A DNA stretch of 57,367 bases, from NCBI GenBank assembly GCA_018222965.1, contig JAAEZH010000034.1, forward strand, positions 1 through 57,367, written 5' to 3'. Below are positions 42,079-50,189 of this stretch, piece after piece. Numbering within the stretch: position 1 is the first letter of the stretch; each line of letters begins with the position of its first letter. Made by a program: the position numbers and the translations under genes. The notes under the pieces were generated by a model, which was not told where the DNA came from, did not search any database, and was given only the letters and a program-made list of their open reading frames with translations. Source of the stretch: Bacteroidota bacterium. Lineage in GTDB: Bacteria; Bacteroidota; Bacteroidia; Chitinophagales; Saprospiraceae.

Positions 42079-42630
42079 TTATTCTTCACCGAAGTTTGTC
42101 GGTTCTGCTTCAGAGATAATGAGCGGAAAGTCTGCCCGTAATGCTCGTTTATTAGCAATTGGCAAGCTCTCGTAATCCATGCCGTATTGGCGATTGGATT
42201 GTTCATCCCATATCTCACTATAGGCAGCCCGAAGTTCGTTATATACCTCCAGATACGTTTCATAACTGGTTCCCCGGTCATTCTTTAGGGAGATAATCGC
42301 CTTTCGAGGGCTTTCAGAGAGGTCATCTCTACGCTGAGGGTTGAGAATAAACTCTTTGGTATCTTCCCGCAGATCCCGTACTTCTTTGGGTTCGCCCCGC
42401 ACCAATAATTGGTTTTGAGCATTTACCAGTACGGAATAAACGTTCCGGGTTTTCAGTTTTGCAATATCCGGTTCTTCATCAGACCATGGCGGAAGACGAA
42501 CCAAGATACCTTTATCTTCAAGGATGGTCGTTGTAACGAGAAAGAAGATGAGCAGGAGGAATGCGATGTCGGCCATAGAGCCGGCATTCACCTCATTGTT
42601 CATCCGATCACGTGTTCTGGTACGCGCCAT
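42079..42630 (-). CDS. ExbD/TolR family protein (first copy)
   Basis: A 183-residue ExbD/TolR-like protein. It has an N-terminal basic/polar stretch 'MARTRTRDRMNNEVNAGSMADIAFLLLIFFLVTTTILEDKG', in which the membrane aspartate (SMADIAFLLLIFFL) is conserved, and a long periplasmic part with many charged residues ('RGEPKEVRDLREDTKEF'). It shares little sequence with the second copy beyond the membrane helix. It ends 90 bases before that copy and starts 8 bases after the four-helix protein. Confidence 0.92.
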   Translation of the reverse strand: MARTRTRDRMNNEVNAGSMADIAFLLLIFFLVTTTILEDKGILVRLPPWSDEEPDIAKLKTRNVYSVLVNAQNQLLVRGEPKEVRDLREDTKEFILNPQRRDDLSESPRKAIISLKNDRGTSYETYLEVYNELRAAYSEIWDEQSNRQYGMDYESLPIANKRALRADFPLIISEAEPTNFGEE

Positions 42631-42638
42631 AATCTAAA

Positions 42639-43106
42639 TTATTTAAAGAGATTTCGAACTTCGGAAACTACAAACGCCAGGCATGCACCGGCAATAAGTA
42701 TGCCTGTGGTGCCAATTGCAGCTGTGATGAACTTTCCGGTTTTTTCAGATACATCAAACTCATCCATAGTAGCGGCTACCGAACCTGTTGCCGGTTTAGC
42801 TATTGTGTAAAGGATGAAAAAGAGTGCCACAAGGGCAACGACTCCAAGTATCCCTTTTAAGGAACCTTTAGGATCGTCTGCAATGTGAATTACCGAATAT
42901 ATCACCCAGGCTAATGCGCAGATAATAGTCAAAGCTACTGCGGCATATAAACCGAAGTTGAAGATATTGGACTCACTCCTATCTGCTTCCGGAAGCATAT
43001 TAAAGCCTTCCAGACCGCTGAAGATTCCGATCAGGAAAATCACCGTAACGATGATACCCAGACCGAAAGCCAGGAGTTGCCCGTATTTCGTCAGGAATTG
43101 ATACAT
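42639..43106 (-). CDS. Four-helix membrane protein of the ExbB/ExbD operon
   Basis: A 155-residue protein with about four membrane helices (near 11-32, 49-70, 84-101, 125-147) and a loop 'EGFNMLPEADRSESNIF'. I do not recognise a characterised family. It sits between the ExbB-type gene (19 bases) and the first ExbD-type gene (8 bases) in the same direction. That placement recurs in Bacteroidota operons of this type as I recall, so a structural role in the motor complex is plausible but not shown. Confidence 0.82.
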   Translation of the reverse strand: MYQFLTKYGQLLAFGLGIIVTVIFLIGIFSGLEGFNMLPEADRSESNIFNFGLYAAVALTIICALAWVIYSVIHIADDPKGSLKGILGVVALVALFFILYTIAKPATGSVAATMDEFDVSEKTGKFITAAIGTTGILIAGACLAFVVSEVRNLFK

Positions 43107-43125
43107 GACAATAGGTCTTTATTGG

Positions 43126-43977
43126 TTACTTGAATACGTTGTTATTGGCCATGATCTCGACCAGCGCTACAGAAGCGTCCTCCATACGGTTTACAATACC
43201 ATCGATCTTAGAAACGATGTAGTTGTAAAAAATCTGGAGAATAATGGCCACGATCAAACCAAATACCGTAGTCAAGAGTGCCACCTTAATACCACCCGCT
43301 ACAATGTTAGGGGAGATATCACCAGCTGCCTGGATGTCGTCAAAGGCACCAATCATACCGATTACTGTACCCATGAAACCAAGCATTGGAGCAATGGCGA
43401 TGAACAGGGAGATCCAAACAAGGCCTTTCTCAAGGAGTCCCATTTGAACGCTACCATAAGAAACAATAGCTTTCTCTACTGCATCAGGTCCTTTGTCAGC
43501 GTTTTTCAGCCCTTCGTAAAGAATGCTTGCTGTTGGACCAGGCGTTGATTTGCAAACTTCCATGGCACCGTTAACATCACCGCTTTTCAGGTGATCGTCG
43601 ATACGAGCCAGCAATTTATCTGTATTGGTTGTTGCAATGTTGAGTGTGATCACACGCTCAATACAGAATGCCAAACCTAAGATCAGACAGATAAGCACGA
43701 AGCTCATAAACCGCCAGTCACCTTCGATAAATTTTTCTTTCAGAACTTGAAAGCCTGTCTTCTCGACTGCACTCTCTTCTTCCGCTTCAGGAGCTGGAGG
43801 CGGTGGGGCTGGTTCTTCAGCCTCTTCAGGTTGAGCCATCTCATCGCCCTCGGCTTGAGTCGTGTCAGTCATCGTCTCTTCGGTAGCGTCTGCATCAGCA
43901 TCAGGCTGAGCCAACAATACATTGGCCGAACAGAAGATGAGGCCAAGGACAAGCAAAAGTGCTGTTACTTTTCGCAT
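43126..43977 (-). CDS. MotA/TolQ/ExbB proton channel family protein
   Basis: A 283-residue proton-channel protein. It has a signal-like N-terminal helix (MRKVTALLLVLGLIFCSANVLLAQ) followed by an acidic and proline-rich segment ('EETMTDTTQAEGDE', 'EEPAPPPPAPEAEEE'). A membrane helix ('FMSFVLICLILGLAFCIERVITL') is followed by the cytoplasmic part, then the paired helices with the MotA_ExbB signature ('GLVWISLFIAIAPMLGFMGTVIGMIGAFDDIQAAGDISPNIVAGGIKVALLTTVFGLIVAIILQI'). The acidic Pro-rich N-terminus is longer than in Escherichia coli ExbB and could span the periplasm. It is the first gene of the operon and its promoter is not obvious in the 70-base spacer to the tRNA gene. Confidence 0.93.
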   Translation of the reverse strand: MRKVTALLLVLGLIFCSANVLLAQPDADADATEETMTDTTQAEGDEMAQPEEAEEPAPPPPAPEAEEESAVEKTGFQVLKEKFIEGDWRFMSFVLICLILGLAFCIERVITLNIATTNTDKLLARIDDHLKSGDVNGAMEVCKSTPGPTASILYEGLKNADKGPDAVEKAIVSYGSVQMGLLEKGLVWISLFIAIAPMLGFMGTVIGMIGAFDDIQAAGDISPNIVAGGIKVALLTTVFGLIVAIILQIFYNYIVSKIDGIVNRMEDASVALVEIMANNNVFK

Positions 43978-44047
43978 AGTCAGTTAGGTTTTACGAATGT
44001 TTTTAGTGAATTACGTTCTTAGTTGATTTAAATAAAAAACCATCCGG

Positions 44048-44135
44048 CGGAGAGAGAGGGATTCGAACCCTCGATACCCGGTTAGGGTATACACGCTTTC
44101 CAGGCGTGCCTCTTCAGCCACTCGAGCACCTCTCC
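44048..44135 (-). tRNA. tRNA-Ser (anticodon GGA)
   Basis: Read on the minus strand, an 88-base gene with acceptor stem GGAGAGG/TCTCTCC (one G-U pair), discriminator G, D-arm with 'CGAGTGGCTGAAGAGG', anticodon loop CTGGAAA (anticodon GGA), a long variable arm ('GTATACCCTAACCGGGTAT'), and T-arm 'GAGGGTTCGAATCCCTC'. The long variable arm and the anticodon both indicate a class II serine tRNA reading UCC and UCU. No CCA is encoded. Confidence 0.97.
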
Positions 44136-44601
44136 GTATGGTGAAGGAGCGTCAAACGACTTCATACAGAATTCATTTTGAGCCTTCCTTCCAATAGCCT
44201 GCAAAAAAGCACAATTGCTTCAAACAGACCCTTCTTTTCATTCCGAACTGCCAAGATGCTGAAAATTCTTAGCATTACACAGACTCAAAGCGATTCTTTG
44301 CGGAATTGTTATTTTTTTTTGGTCGGGCTTACTACCGGTAATATCAACCGGCATAGCAAAAATAATCAAACAGTCCTTTTTCACAATTTCGACGGCCACA
44401 AAAATTGCAAAAAGATGCAACAAAACAAAATTTTTGATGGCTCCCTGATATTGGAGTTTGTAAACTGTTGATGCTCAGCATGCCTGGCAATAGATATTTT
44501 TCGGCAACCAGTATTCCCGGGCTATTGCCCGGAAGCATTTTAGTTAATCAATGTGGCAGGAATGACATTTTGAACAAAACGTCTATTCATATGATGCCAA
44601 G
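44136..44601. other. AT-rich spacer between tRNA-Ser and tatD
   Basis: 466 bases with no supported gene. Frames on both strands are short and rich in rare or low-complexity residues. A 6-bp hairpin (CCGGGC/GCCCGG, 44517-44532) is the only clear structure; it lacks a T-tract. Confidence 0.4.
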
Positions 44602-45381
44602 TCAGGGCTTTTGGTTGGTTGATGCAAAGATTTTTTTTGCATTGGCAGTCGTAATTTCAGCAACTTCTTCCACAGAAATGCCTTTAACTTCCGCCAGTTT
44701 GGTTGCAATATAAGGAATATATGCACTTTCATTGCGTTTTCCGCGCCTTGGAACGGGCGCTAAATAGGGCGAATCTGTCTCCAGGACCAGTCTTTCCAGC
44801 GGCACATCTGCCAAAACTTTGTCCAATCCGGCATTTTTAAAGGTCAAAACACCGCCGATTCCCATGTAAAACCCCAGCTCCATGATGGCTTCTGCTTGTT
44901 TCAAACTTCCCGTAAAACAATGGTAGATGCCGCGCATGCCGTCCTTCCAGTTGTCCTGTATCAAGGCTGTAATCATATCAATAGACTCCCGGCTGTGTAT
45001 CACAAATGGCAATCCGCGCTCAGTAGCCCAAGCAGCCTGAATCAAAAATGCTTCCTTTTGCTGCTCTACGAAAGTTTTATCCCAATACAGGTCAATGCCA
45101 ATTTCTCCGATAGCTACAAAGTCTCTTTTTGACAACCAGGCCTCCATCAAAGCCAATTGCTTTTCATAGTCTTCCTTAACCGAACAGGGATGCAAGCCCA
45201 TCATAGCGTGACAAACACCGGGATGTGCCGCTTCCAATGCCAGCATGGAATCAATTGAGTCTGAATCAATATTGGGCAGGTAAAACTGATCAACTCCGGC
45301 ATCTAGTGCTCTTTGGAGCATGGCTTCGCGATCAGAATCAAATGCCTTTACATATAAATGCGTATGCGTGTCAATAAACAT
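44602..45381 (-). CDS. TatD family metal-dependent hydrolase
   Basis: A 259-residue metallo-dependent hydrolase of the TatD (YcfH) family, proposed to be a 3'-5' DNase or a deoxyribonuclease involved in repair. All expected metal ligands are visible: H6 and H8 in 'DTHTHLY', the bridging glutamate in 'VAIGEIGIDLYWDK', histidines in 'FVIHSRES' and 'IYHCFTGS', and the aspartate in 'LETDSPYLAPVPRRG'. Length matches the family. It is divergent from the RNase H gene with a 41-base gap, so their promoters must overlap. Confidence 0.94.
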   Translation of the reverse strand: MFIDTHTHLYVKAFDSDREAMLQRALDAGVDQFYLPNIDSDSIDSMLALEAAHPGVCHAMMGLHPCSVKEDYEKQLALMEAWLSKRDFVAIGEIGIDLYWDKTFVEQQKEAFLIQAAWATERGLPFVIHSRESIDMITALIQDNWKDGMRGIYHCFTGSLKQAEAIMELGFYMGIGGVLTFKNAGLDKVLADVPLERLVLETDSPYLAPVPRRGKRNESAYIPYIATKLAEVKGISVEEVAEITTANAKKIFASTNQKP

Positions 45382-45422
45382 GAGATTGCTTTATCTTGTG
45401 GGGCGAAAATAAGAAATATAAC

Positions 45423-46046
45423 ATGCCGAAGTATTATGTGGTTTGGGAAGGCAATGAACCGGGGATTTACAATTCCTGGACAGACTGCCAATTGCAGATT
45501 AAAGGCTACCCGGGAGCACGCTACAAATCCTTTAAAACCCGAGAGCAGGCAGAAGCGGCTTTCGCCGGAAGCTATGAGGAAAATATTACCCGAAAAAATA
45601 AACCCACCAAGCCATCTTCCCTGCCCGAAGAGTTTCGAAAGGAAATCGAATGGGACAGCATTTCTGTGGATGCTGCCTGCAGCGGTAATCCGGGCAAAAT
45701 GGAATACCAGGGTGTCTACACCAAAGACGGTGCTCCTATATTCCACCAGGCTTTTCCAATAGGCACCAATAATATCGGAGAGTTCCTGGCCATCGTACAT
45801 GCCCTGGCGATGTTTAAAAAAGCCGGAAAGGATACACCTATATATACAGACTCCCGAAACGCTATGATCTGGGTCGATAAAGGCAAATGTCGTACCCGGC
45901 TCCAACGTACCAAATCTACAGAAATCCTCTTTCAGGTTATCGAAAGAGCCGAGAAGTGGCTCGCCAATAATACCTGGAAAAACAAGATCCTTAAATGGCA
46001 GACCGACCGCTGGGGAGAAATCCCGGCAGATTTTGGAAGGAAATAG
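45423..46046 (+). CDS. Ribonuclease HI with viroplasmin domain
   Basis: A 207-residue enzyme that degrades the RNA strand of RNA-DNA hybrids. The start MPKYYVVWEG is chosen; a nine-residue longer frame is not typical. The N-terminal 45 residues are a viroplasmin/caulimovirus-type RNA-binding domain ('YYVVWEGNEPGIYNSWTDCQLQIKGYPGARYKSF'). The RNase H fold follows with the catalytic DEDD set D83, E120, D143 and D195 ('SVDAAC', 'NIGEFLAIV', 'YTDSRNA', 'TDRWGE'). The viroplasmin domain is typical of the Bacteroidota and eukaryotic RNase H1 enzymes and binds hybrids. Confidence 0.94.
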   Translation: MPKYYVVWEGNEPGIYNSWTDCQLQIKGYPGARYKSFKTREQAEAAFAGSYEENITRKNKPTKPSSLPEEFRKEIEWDSISVDAACSGNPGKMEYQGVYTKDGAPIFHQAFPIGTNNIGEFLAIVHALAMFKKAGKDTPIYTDSRNAMIWVDKGKCRTRLQRTKSTEILFQVIERAEKWLANNTWKNKILKWQTDRWGEIPADFGRK

Positions 46047-46062
46047 GAGGAACAGTTGTTAA

Positions 46063-46086
46063 TTTTTAGGTTTTAATTTTTAATTG
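46063..46086. repeat. AT-rich TTTTTAATT spacer repeat
   Basis: A copy of the same AT-rich element as at 57239 and in the inverted repeat at 56691, here between the RNase H gene and the degenerate arginase gene. On its own it has no inverted partner. Confidence 0.5.
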
Positions 46087-46140
46087 AGTACGAAAAGCCC
46101 CCTGCCACAATACAATTCTTAAATTCCGCAAAACTTTAGA

Positions 46141-47220
46141 ATGCTCGAGAACTGGCTTACACCGGTTAATGATCCGGAACTGATTCAACTGACAGAAGAC
46201 AAGCCCAACCGATTGGGAGCTTTTCTGCTCAATAATGCCGAAAACCCGGAGAAGATACGTCTGGCCCTTATTGGCAGCGATGGCCCTTCCCTAAAACCAA
46301 TCCGGAAAGCCTTGTATAAACTCAGTGTACATGTGCCCGGCCTGGGTGTAGCCGATCTCGGAAACCTTCGTAAATCCGAACCGGATTTTGCCATACAGTT
46401 TATCCGGGAAATACAATCCAGTCGAATCATCCCGATTTTCCTGGCACCGGATCCCGCCTTTCTACAATCTATATTCCGAGGGCAAGCTCAAAAACAACTT
46501 AAACTCAGTTTACTGGGGGAGTCTCCGGGCTTTGAAATCATTGACGGCAAAGCCCGTGGACCTCTCGAAAAGATCATAAACGATAAAGACCTCAAACATT
46601 TTAGTCTGCTTGGCGGACAAGGGCATTTCATGGATAATGCTACCCGAAACTGGATGCAATCTCGCTTATTCGAGCAATTGCGGCTTGGGGAACTTCGGGG
46701 CCATATCCAAAGCGCGGAACCGCTGATCAGAGACGCAGACCTCGTAGCCGTACAACTCAATCTGCTCAAGCAAATAGAAGCACCGGCCCAACGCCCATCC
46801 AGTCCGAGTGGTTTGTTTTCGGAGGAAGCCTGTCAACTGATGCGCTATGCCGGCATGAGTGATAAGATCCGAAGTATTGGTTTTTTCGGGTTTAACCCGG
46901 AATATGACGATCAGGGACAATCGGCCTCCGTAATGGCTCAGCTTATCTGGTATTTTATCGAAGGAATTGATCTGCGGAAAGGAGACTTTCCGGCCTCCCG
47001 GAAAAATCTGGTTGAATATATCGTACAGCCTAAAGATTGGCATGTACCTCTTACCTTCTGGAAAAGCAACAAGAGCGGAAGATGGTGGCTACAGGTTCCC
47101 GAACAAAAAAGGCTGGGAGACCGGCATCACCTGGTTCCCTGCTCCTATGAAAATTATCTATCCTGTACCAATAATGAAATTCCGGATCGACTCGTACGGA
47201 TTCTGAGGCAATTTGAATAA
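46141..47220 (+). CDS. Degenerate arginase-fold protein
   Basis: A 359-residue ureohydrolase-superfamily protein. Segments 'RDADLVAVQLNLLK', 'PSSPSGLFSEEACQLMRYAGMSDK' and 'SVMAQLIWYFIEGIDLRKGDFP' match the Bacteroidota 'formimidoylglutamase/arginase' proteins that, as I recall, sit beside gldK in flavobacteria. All three metal-ligand motifs look lost: the GG(G/S)HD-type position reads 'IFLAPDPAF' (99-107), the D-A-H-x-D-type position reads 'KLSLLGESPG', and the S-x-D-x-D-type position reads 'AVQLNLL'. It should therefore not bind the di-manganese centre. It starts a short distance from the RNase H gene and is convergent with murF. A structural or regulatory role near the gliding locus is possible. 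Confidence 0.83.
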   Translation: MLENWLTPVNDPELIQLTEDKPNRLGAFLLNNAENPEKIRLALIGSDGPSLKPIRKALYKLSVHVPGLGVADLGNLRKSEPDFAIQFIREIQSSRIIPIFLAPDPAFLQSIFRGQAQKQLKLSLLGESPGFEIIDGKARGPLEKIINDKDLKHFSLLGGQGHFMDNATRNWMQSRLFEQLRLGELRGHIQSAEPLIRDADLVAVQLNLLKQIEAPAQRPSSPSGLFSEEACQLMRYAGMSDKIRSIGFFGFNPEYDDQGQSASVMAQLIWYFIEGIDLRKGDFPASRKNLVEYIVQPKDWHVPLTFWKSNKSGRWWLQVPEQKRLGDRHHLVPCSYENYLSCTNNEIPDRLVRILRQFE

Positions 47221-47221
47221 G

Positions 47222-48505
47222 CTATTCCCGAATCAGTTTTTCCAACCCGATGCCCCGACTGCCTTTAAGTAGTATGGTGGCTCCTGACTTATCCTGAGCG
47301 GCCCACCATTCTTTCAGACTTGCCGCATCCTCGAAAGCTTGCCGGCTATTGCTGTGTACCGACTGAAATTCAGGTCCGGCAGTGATCACCTTCTCAAATC
47401 CTAAATCGGTGGCTAACTGAAAGATGCGTTTGTGTTCTTCGGAACTATACACTCCCATTTCCAACATATCACCCAGTATGACCCACCGGGGCTTTTGGGT
47501 TTGCCGGGCAAATGCTCTAAGCGCGTGTTCCATACTGGTCGGATTGGCGTTATAGGCATCCAGTAAAACGGTATAGCCTTCCATTTTTTTCCATTCCGAA
47601 CGATTATTGGCAGGCACATAAGATTCGATGGCTGCCTTGATCGACGCTGGTCGAACTTTAAAATACTGGCCTACCGTCGCTGCCGTCAAAATATTGGGTA
47701 GATTGTACGTACCACTAAGATTAGAATGAATCTCCTGTCCGGAAAATGCTACGACCAGGAAGGGTATTTCTTTTTTTAGCCTTCCGGCGAATTTTCCTTC
47801 CGACGGATTAGAACCATAAAATACACGCTTCGCAATTCCTTCCGACAGGTCTTCCAGAAATTGTTCATCCCGGTTTACAAAAGCCAATCCCCCTGTTTTT
47901 TCCAAATAGCGATAGAGTTCCGATTTGCCTTTTTTCACCCCTTCTATACCGCCGAAGCCCTCCAGGTGTGCTTTACCGATATTGGTGATTAATCCGTGTG
48001 TGGGCTCTGCGATCTCGCAGAGTTGCGCGATTTCACCCTGGTGATTGGCTCCCATTTCCAGGACCAGTACTTCATGGGTATCGCGGGCCATGAGGAGGGT
48101 CAGGGGCAAACCAATGTGATTGTTGAAATTTCCGGGAGTTGCCAATACGGGATACCGGCTTCCCAGCACCGCTGTAAGCAGTTCCTTGGTAGTTGTTTTG
48201 CCATTACTGCCTGTTACAGCAATGACTGGGACGCTGAGCTGTCGCCGATGGTGGCGGGCCAGATCCTGTAGCGCTTTTAAGGTATCCTCCACCAGAAACA
48301 TGCGGGCATCGGAAGCTGCCAGGCTTTCATCAGCCACCACACACAAAGCGGCTCCGTCTTTCAGGGCTTGTTTGGCGAAGGTATGTCCGTCAAAGCGTTC
48401 TCCGCGCAGGGCCACAAAAATATCTCCTTTAGCCAGCTTCCGCGAATCGGTACAAATCCGGGGATGTTGGAGATAGTATTGATACAGCTGTTCTATTTTG
48501 GTCAT
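47222..48505 (-). CDS. murF: UDP-MurNAc-tripeptide D-alanyl-D-alanine ligase
   Basis: A 427-residue ligase that adds D-Ala-D-Ala to the peptidoglycan precursor. The N-terminal Mur ligase region has 'ICTDSRKLAKGDIFVALRGERFDGH'. The central ATP-binding P-loop is 'VTGSNGKTTTKE' (98-109). Later come 'TNIGKAHLEGFGG', 'YNANPTSMEHALRAF' and 'LGDMLEMGVYSSEEH', all characteristic of MurF. Length is slightly below the family mean (about 450). It lies directly downstream of gldJ. In Flavobacterium johnsoniae gldJ is likewise followed by murF, as I recall, so this synteny is old. Confidence 0.97.
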   Translation of the reverse strand: MTKIEQLYQYYLQHPRICTDSRKLAKGDIFVALRGERFDGHTFAKQALKDGAALCVVADESLAASDARMFLVEDTLKALQDLARHHRRQLSVPVIAVTGSNGKTTTKELLTAVLGSRYPVLATPGNFNNHIGLPLTLLMARDTHEVLVLEMGANHQGEIAQLCEIAEPTHGLITNIGKAHLEGFGGIEGVKKGKSELYRYLEKTGGLAFVNRDEQFLEDLSEGIAKRVFYGSNPSEGKFAGRLKKEIPFLVVAFSGQEIHSNLSGTYNLPNILTAATVGQYFKVRPASIKAAIESYVPANNRSEWKKMEGYTVLLDAYNANPTSMEHALRAFARQTQKPRWVILGDMLEMGVYSSEEHKRIFQLATDLGFEKVITAGPEFQSVHSNSRQAFEDAASLKEWWAAQDKSGATILLKGSRGIGLEKLIRE

Positions 48506-48516
48506 TCCTTAAATAT

Positions 48517-48550
48517 AAAAAGAGGATTGCGCCAGGCACAATCCTCTTTT
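48517..48550 (-). terminator. Hairpin between gldJ and murF
   Basis: A 12-bp perfect stem (AAAAGAGGATTG against CAATCCTCTTTT) around a 10-base loop. It is 28 bases after the gldJ stop and only 11 bases before the murF start. It resembles the AAAAGAGGCTG terminators elsewhere in the window. In this position it may attenuate murF rather than separate the genes fully. Confidence 0.75.
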
Positions 48551-48578
48551 CGGCGAAAGCCGGTTAAAGTATTACCGA

Positions 48579-50081
48579 TTAATAACGGCGCTTGGTTTTA
48601 GACTTCTTCACTTTAAAGAAGTTTCCACCTGCATCCGAGTTACCTTCTGGTCCGCCGGTACGAGTCATCGCACAACGGAATCCGATAGTCCGTGAAGACT
48701 TATCTTCTTCTTTGAAGCGACGTGTACCCGGAGAAAGCCAGTAAGCACGATCTGCCCAGGAACCACCTTTGATTACGCGCGCTTTGTCGGAAATCAGGGT
48801 AGTACGGCCATAGTCGTAATACACTTGAGATTCTTGATCACCATCGAGGTAGTCGTAAACCTGACCACGCTTGTAGTTTTCGCGATCAGCTACTTCTTCA
48901 TCCTCTACGTAGCGGTACTGCAGACGGCCAAGGCTGTCTTTTTCGATTGGCTTACCGTTCTCATCGAGAACCAGCGTTTCGAATTTACCACCACGGTATG
49001 GGTTAAGGTCGTGGTTTTCTACGTCTGTAAGTGTCACAGAGGTAAGCGGACGGAAAAGGTCCATGGTCCACTCACTTACGTTACCAGACATGTGGTAGAG
49101 ACCGTAGTCGTTTGGCATAAAGGAACGAACCGGCGCTGTGATATGTGCGCGGTCGTTAAGGTTACCGGCCATACCCATGTAGTCACCACGTCCACGCTTA
49201 AAGTTGGCCATGATTTTACCCTGGTACTTGTTCCGGCGCTGGTAGCGTACGGAGTTACCGTCCCATGGATAGATACGACGATCGGTAATATTTTCATTTT
49301 CTTCAGAACCGAGGTTACCTACGAGAGAAAGCGCTGCATATTCCCATTCAGCTTCTGTAGGGAGACGGTAAGAAGGTAGCAGGATACCATCTTCAAAACG
49401 AACCGGGCGTTCACCGCCGGTTTGATGGTCTTTCAGATTACGGCGTACATTGCCTGCATAGTAACCAACAAGATATGCTTCCGTATTGAAGTTTTCTTCA
49501 TCCTGCTGATCCGGGCTTGGGTTGAGAATGCCTCTTTCGATGAGGATCATTTCATTTACCCGGTCAGTACGCCACTGACAATAGTCATTGGCTTGCAGCC
49601 AGCTTACACCAACTACCGGGTAGTTATCGTAAGATGGGTGGCGGAAATACGTTTCTACGAAAGGTTCATTATATGCCAGTTCTTCCCGCCAAACGTTGGT
49701 ATCGGGGAGTGCGTTGGCAAATACCTCCGGATATGACTCACCGAATACACGATCCAGCCAGTACAGATATTCACGGTAGTCGATGTTGGACACCTCAGTT
49801 TCATCCATATAGAAGGAAGAAACCGTTACACGACGCGGGATCGCGTTCCAGCTGTAGGTGACATCCTGGTCCGTTATACCCATCGTAAAGGTACCCCCTT
49901 CTACGAGTACAAGGTTTGGACCAGTGGCCTGACCTTCATAGTCCACTTTTTCAAAACCACCCCATTCTTGATCATTGTATGCCCAGCCGGTAGTGGCGGA
50001 GCGCTCTTTAGAGCCACAAGAACTCAGAACAAGGAGTGGCAGGAGGACAATTGCGCTTAACTTCAACAGTTTTTTCATCAC
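48579..50081 (-). CDS. gldJ: Gliding motility lipoprotein GldJ
   Basis: A 500-residue lipoprotein (lipobox LVLSSC near residue 22) of the type IX secretion and gliding apparatus. The body is an FGE-sulfatase-like fold: 'NLVLVEGGTFTMGITDQDVTYSWNAIPRRVTVSSFYMDETEVSN', 'YPVVGVSWLQANDYCQWR', 'YRLPTEAEWEYAA', 'GLYHMSGNVSEWTMDLFRPLT' and the C-terminal 'RVIKGGSWADRAYW ... RTIGFRCAM'. The opening 'TTGWAYNDQEWGGFEKVDYEGQATGPNLV' and 'SPGTRRFKEEDKSSRTIGFRC' are those of GldJ rather than GldK, as is the position next to murF. The C-terminal tail is strongly basic ('KVKKSKTKRRY'). GldJ is required for secretion and stability of other Gld proteins in flavobacteria. Confidence 0.9.
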   Translation of the reverse strand: MMKKLLKLSAIVLLPLLVLSSCGSKERSATTGWAYNDQEWGGFEKVDYEGQATGPNLVLVEGGTFTMGITDQDVTYSWNAIPRRVTVSSFYMDETEVSNIDYREYLYWLDRVFGESYPEVFANALPDTNVWREELAYNEPFVETYFRHPSYDNYPVVGVSWLQANDYCQWRTDRVNEMILIERGILNPSPDQQDEENFNTEAYLVGYYAGNVRRNLKDHQTGGERPVRFEDGILLPSYRLPTEAEWEYAALSLVGNLGSEENENITDRRIYPWDGNSVRYQRRNKYQGKIMANFKRGRGDYMGMAGNLNDRAHITAPVRSFMPNDYGLYHMSGNVSEWTMDLFRPLTSVTLTDVENHDLNPYRGGKFETLVLDENGKPIEKDSLGRLQYRYVEDEEVADRENYKRGQVYDYLDGDQESQVYYDYGRTTLISDKARVIKGGSWADRAYWLSPGTRRFKEEDKSSRTIGFRCAMTRTGGPEGNSDAGGNFFKVKKSKTKRRY

Positions 50082-50114
50082 CTAATAGAGATTTGCATTT
50101 TGGATTTGGACGAA

Positions 50115-50142
50115 CAAATATAGTGAAAAACTCAGTTCACAA
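50115..50142 (-). promoter_or_regulatory. Candidate gldJ promoter
   Basis: On the minus strand TATATTTG (50122-50115) matches TAnnTTTG and a TTG lies 17 bases upstream (50142-50140). The -7 box is 33 bases before the gldJ start. Confidence 0.55.
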
Positions 50143-50189
50143 AACAGGGCCTATGTTAAAGTTGCCTCTTTGCCTGATTTATGTCTATT

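Noticed and set aside
45348..45905. 185-residue open frame antisense to the RNase H gene
   Set aside because: It overlaps intact catalytic motifs of RNase H and has no protein-like features of its own.
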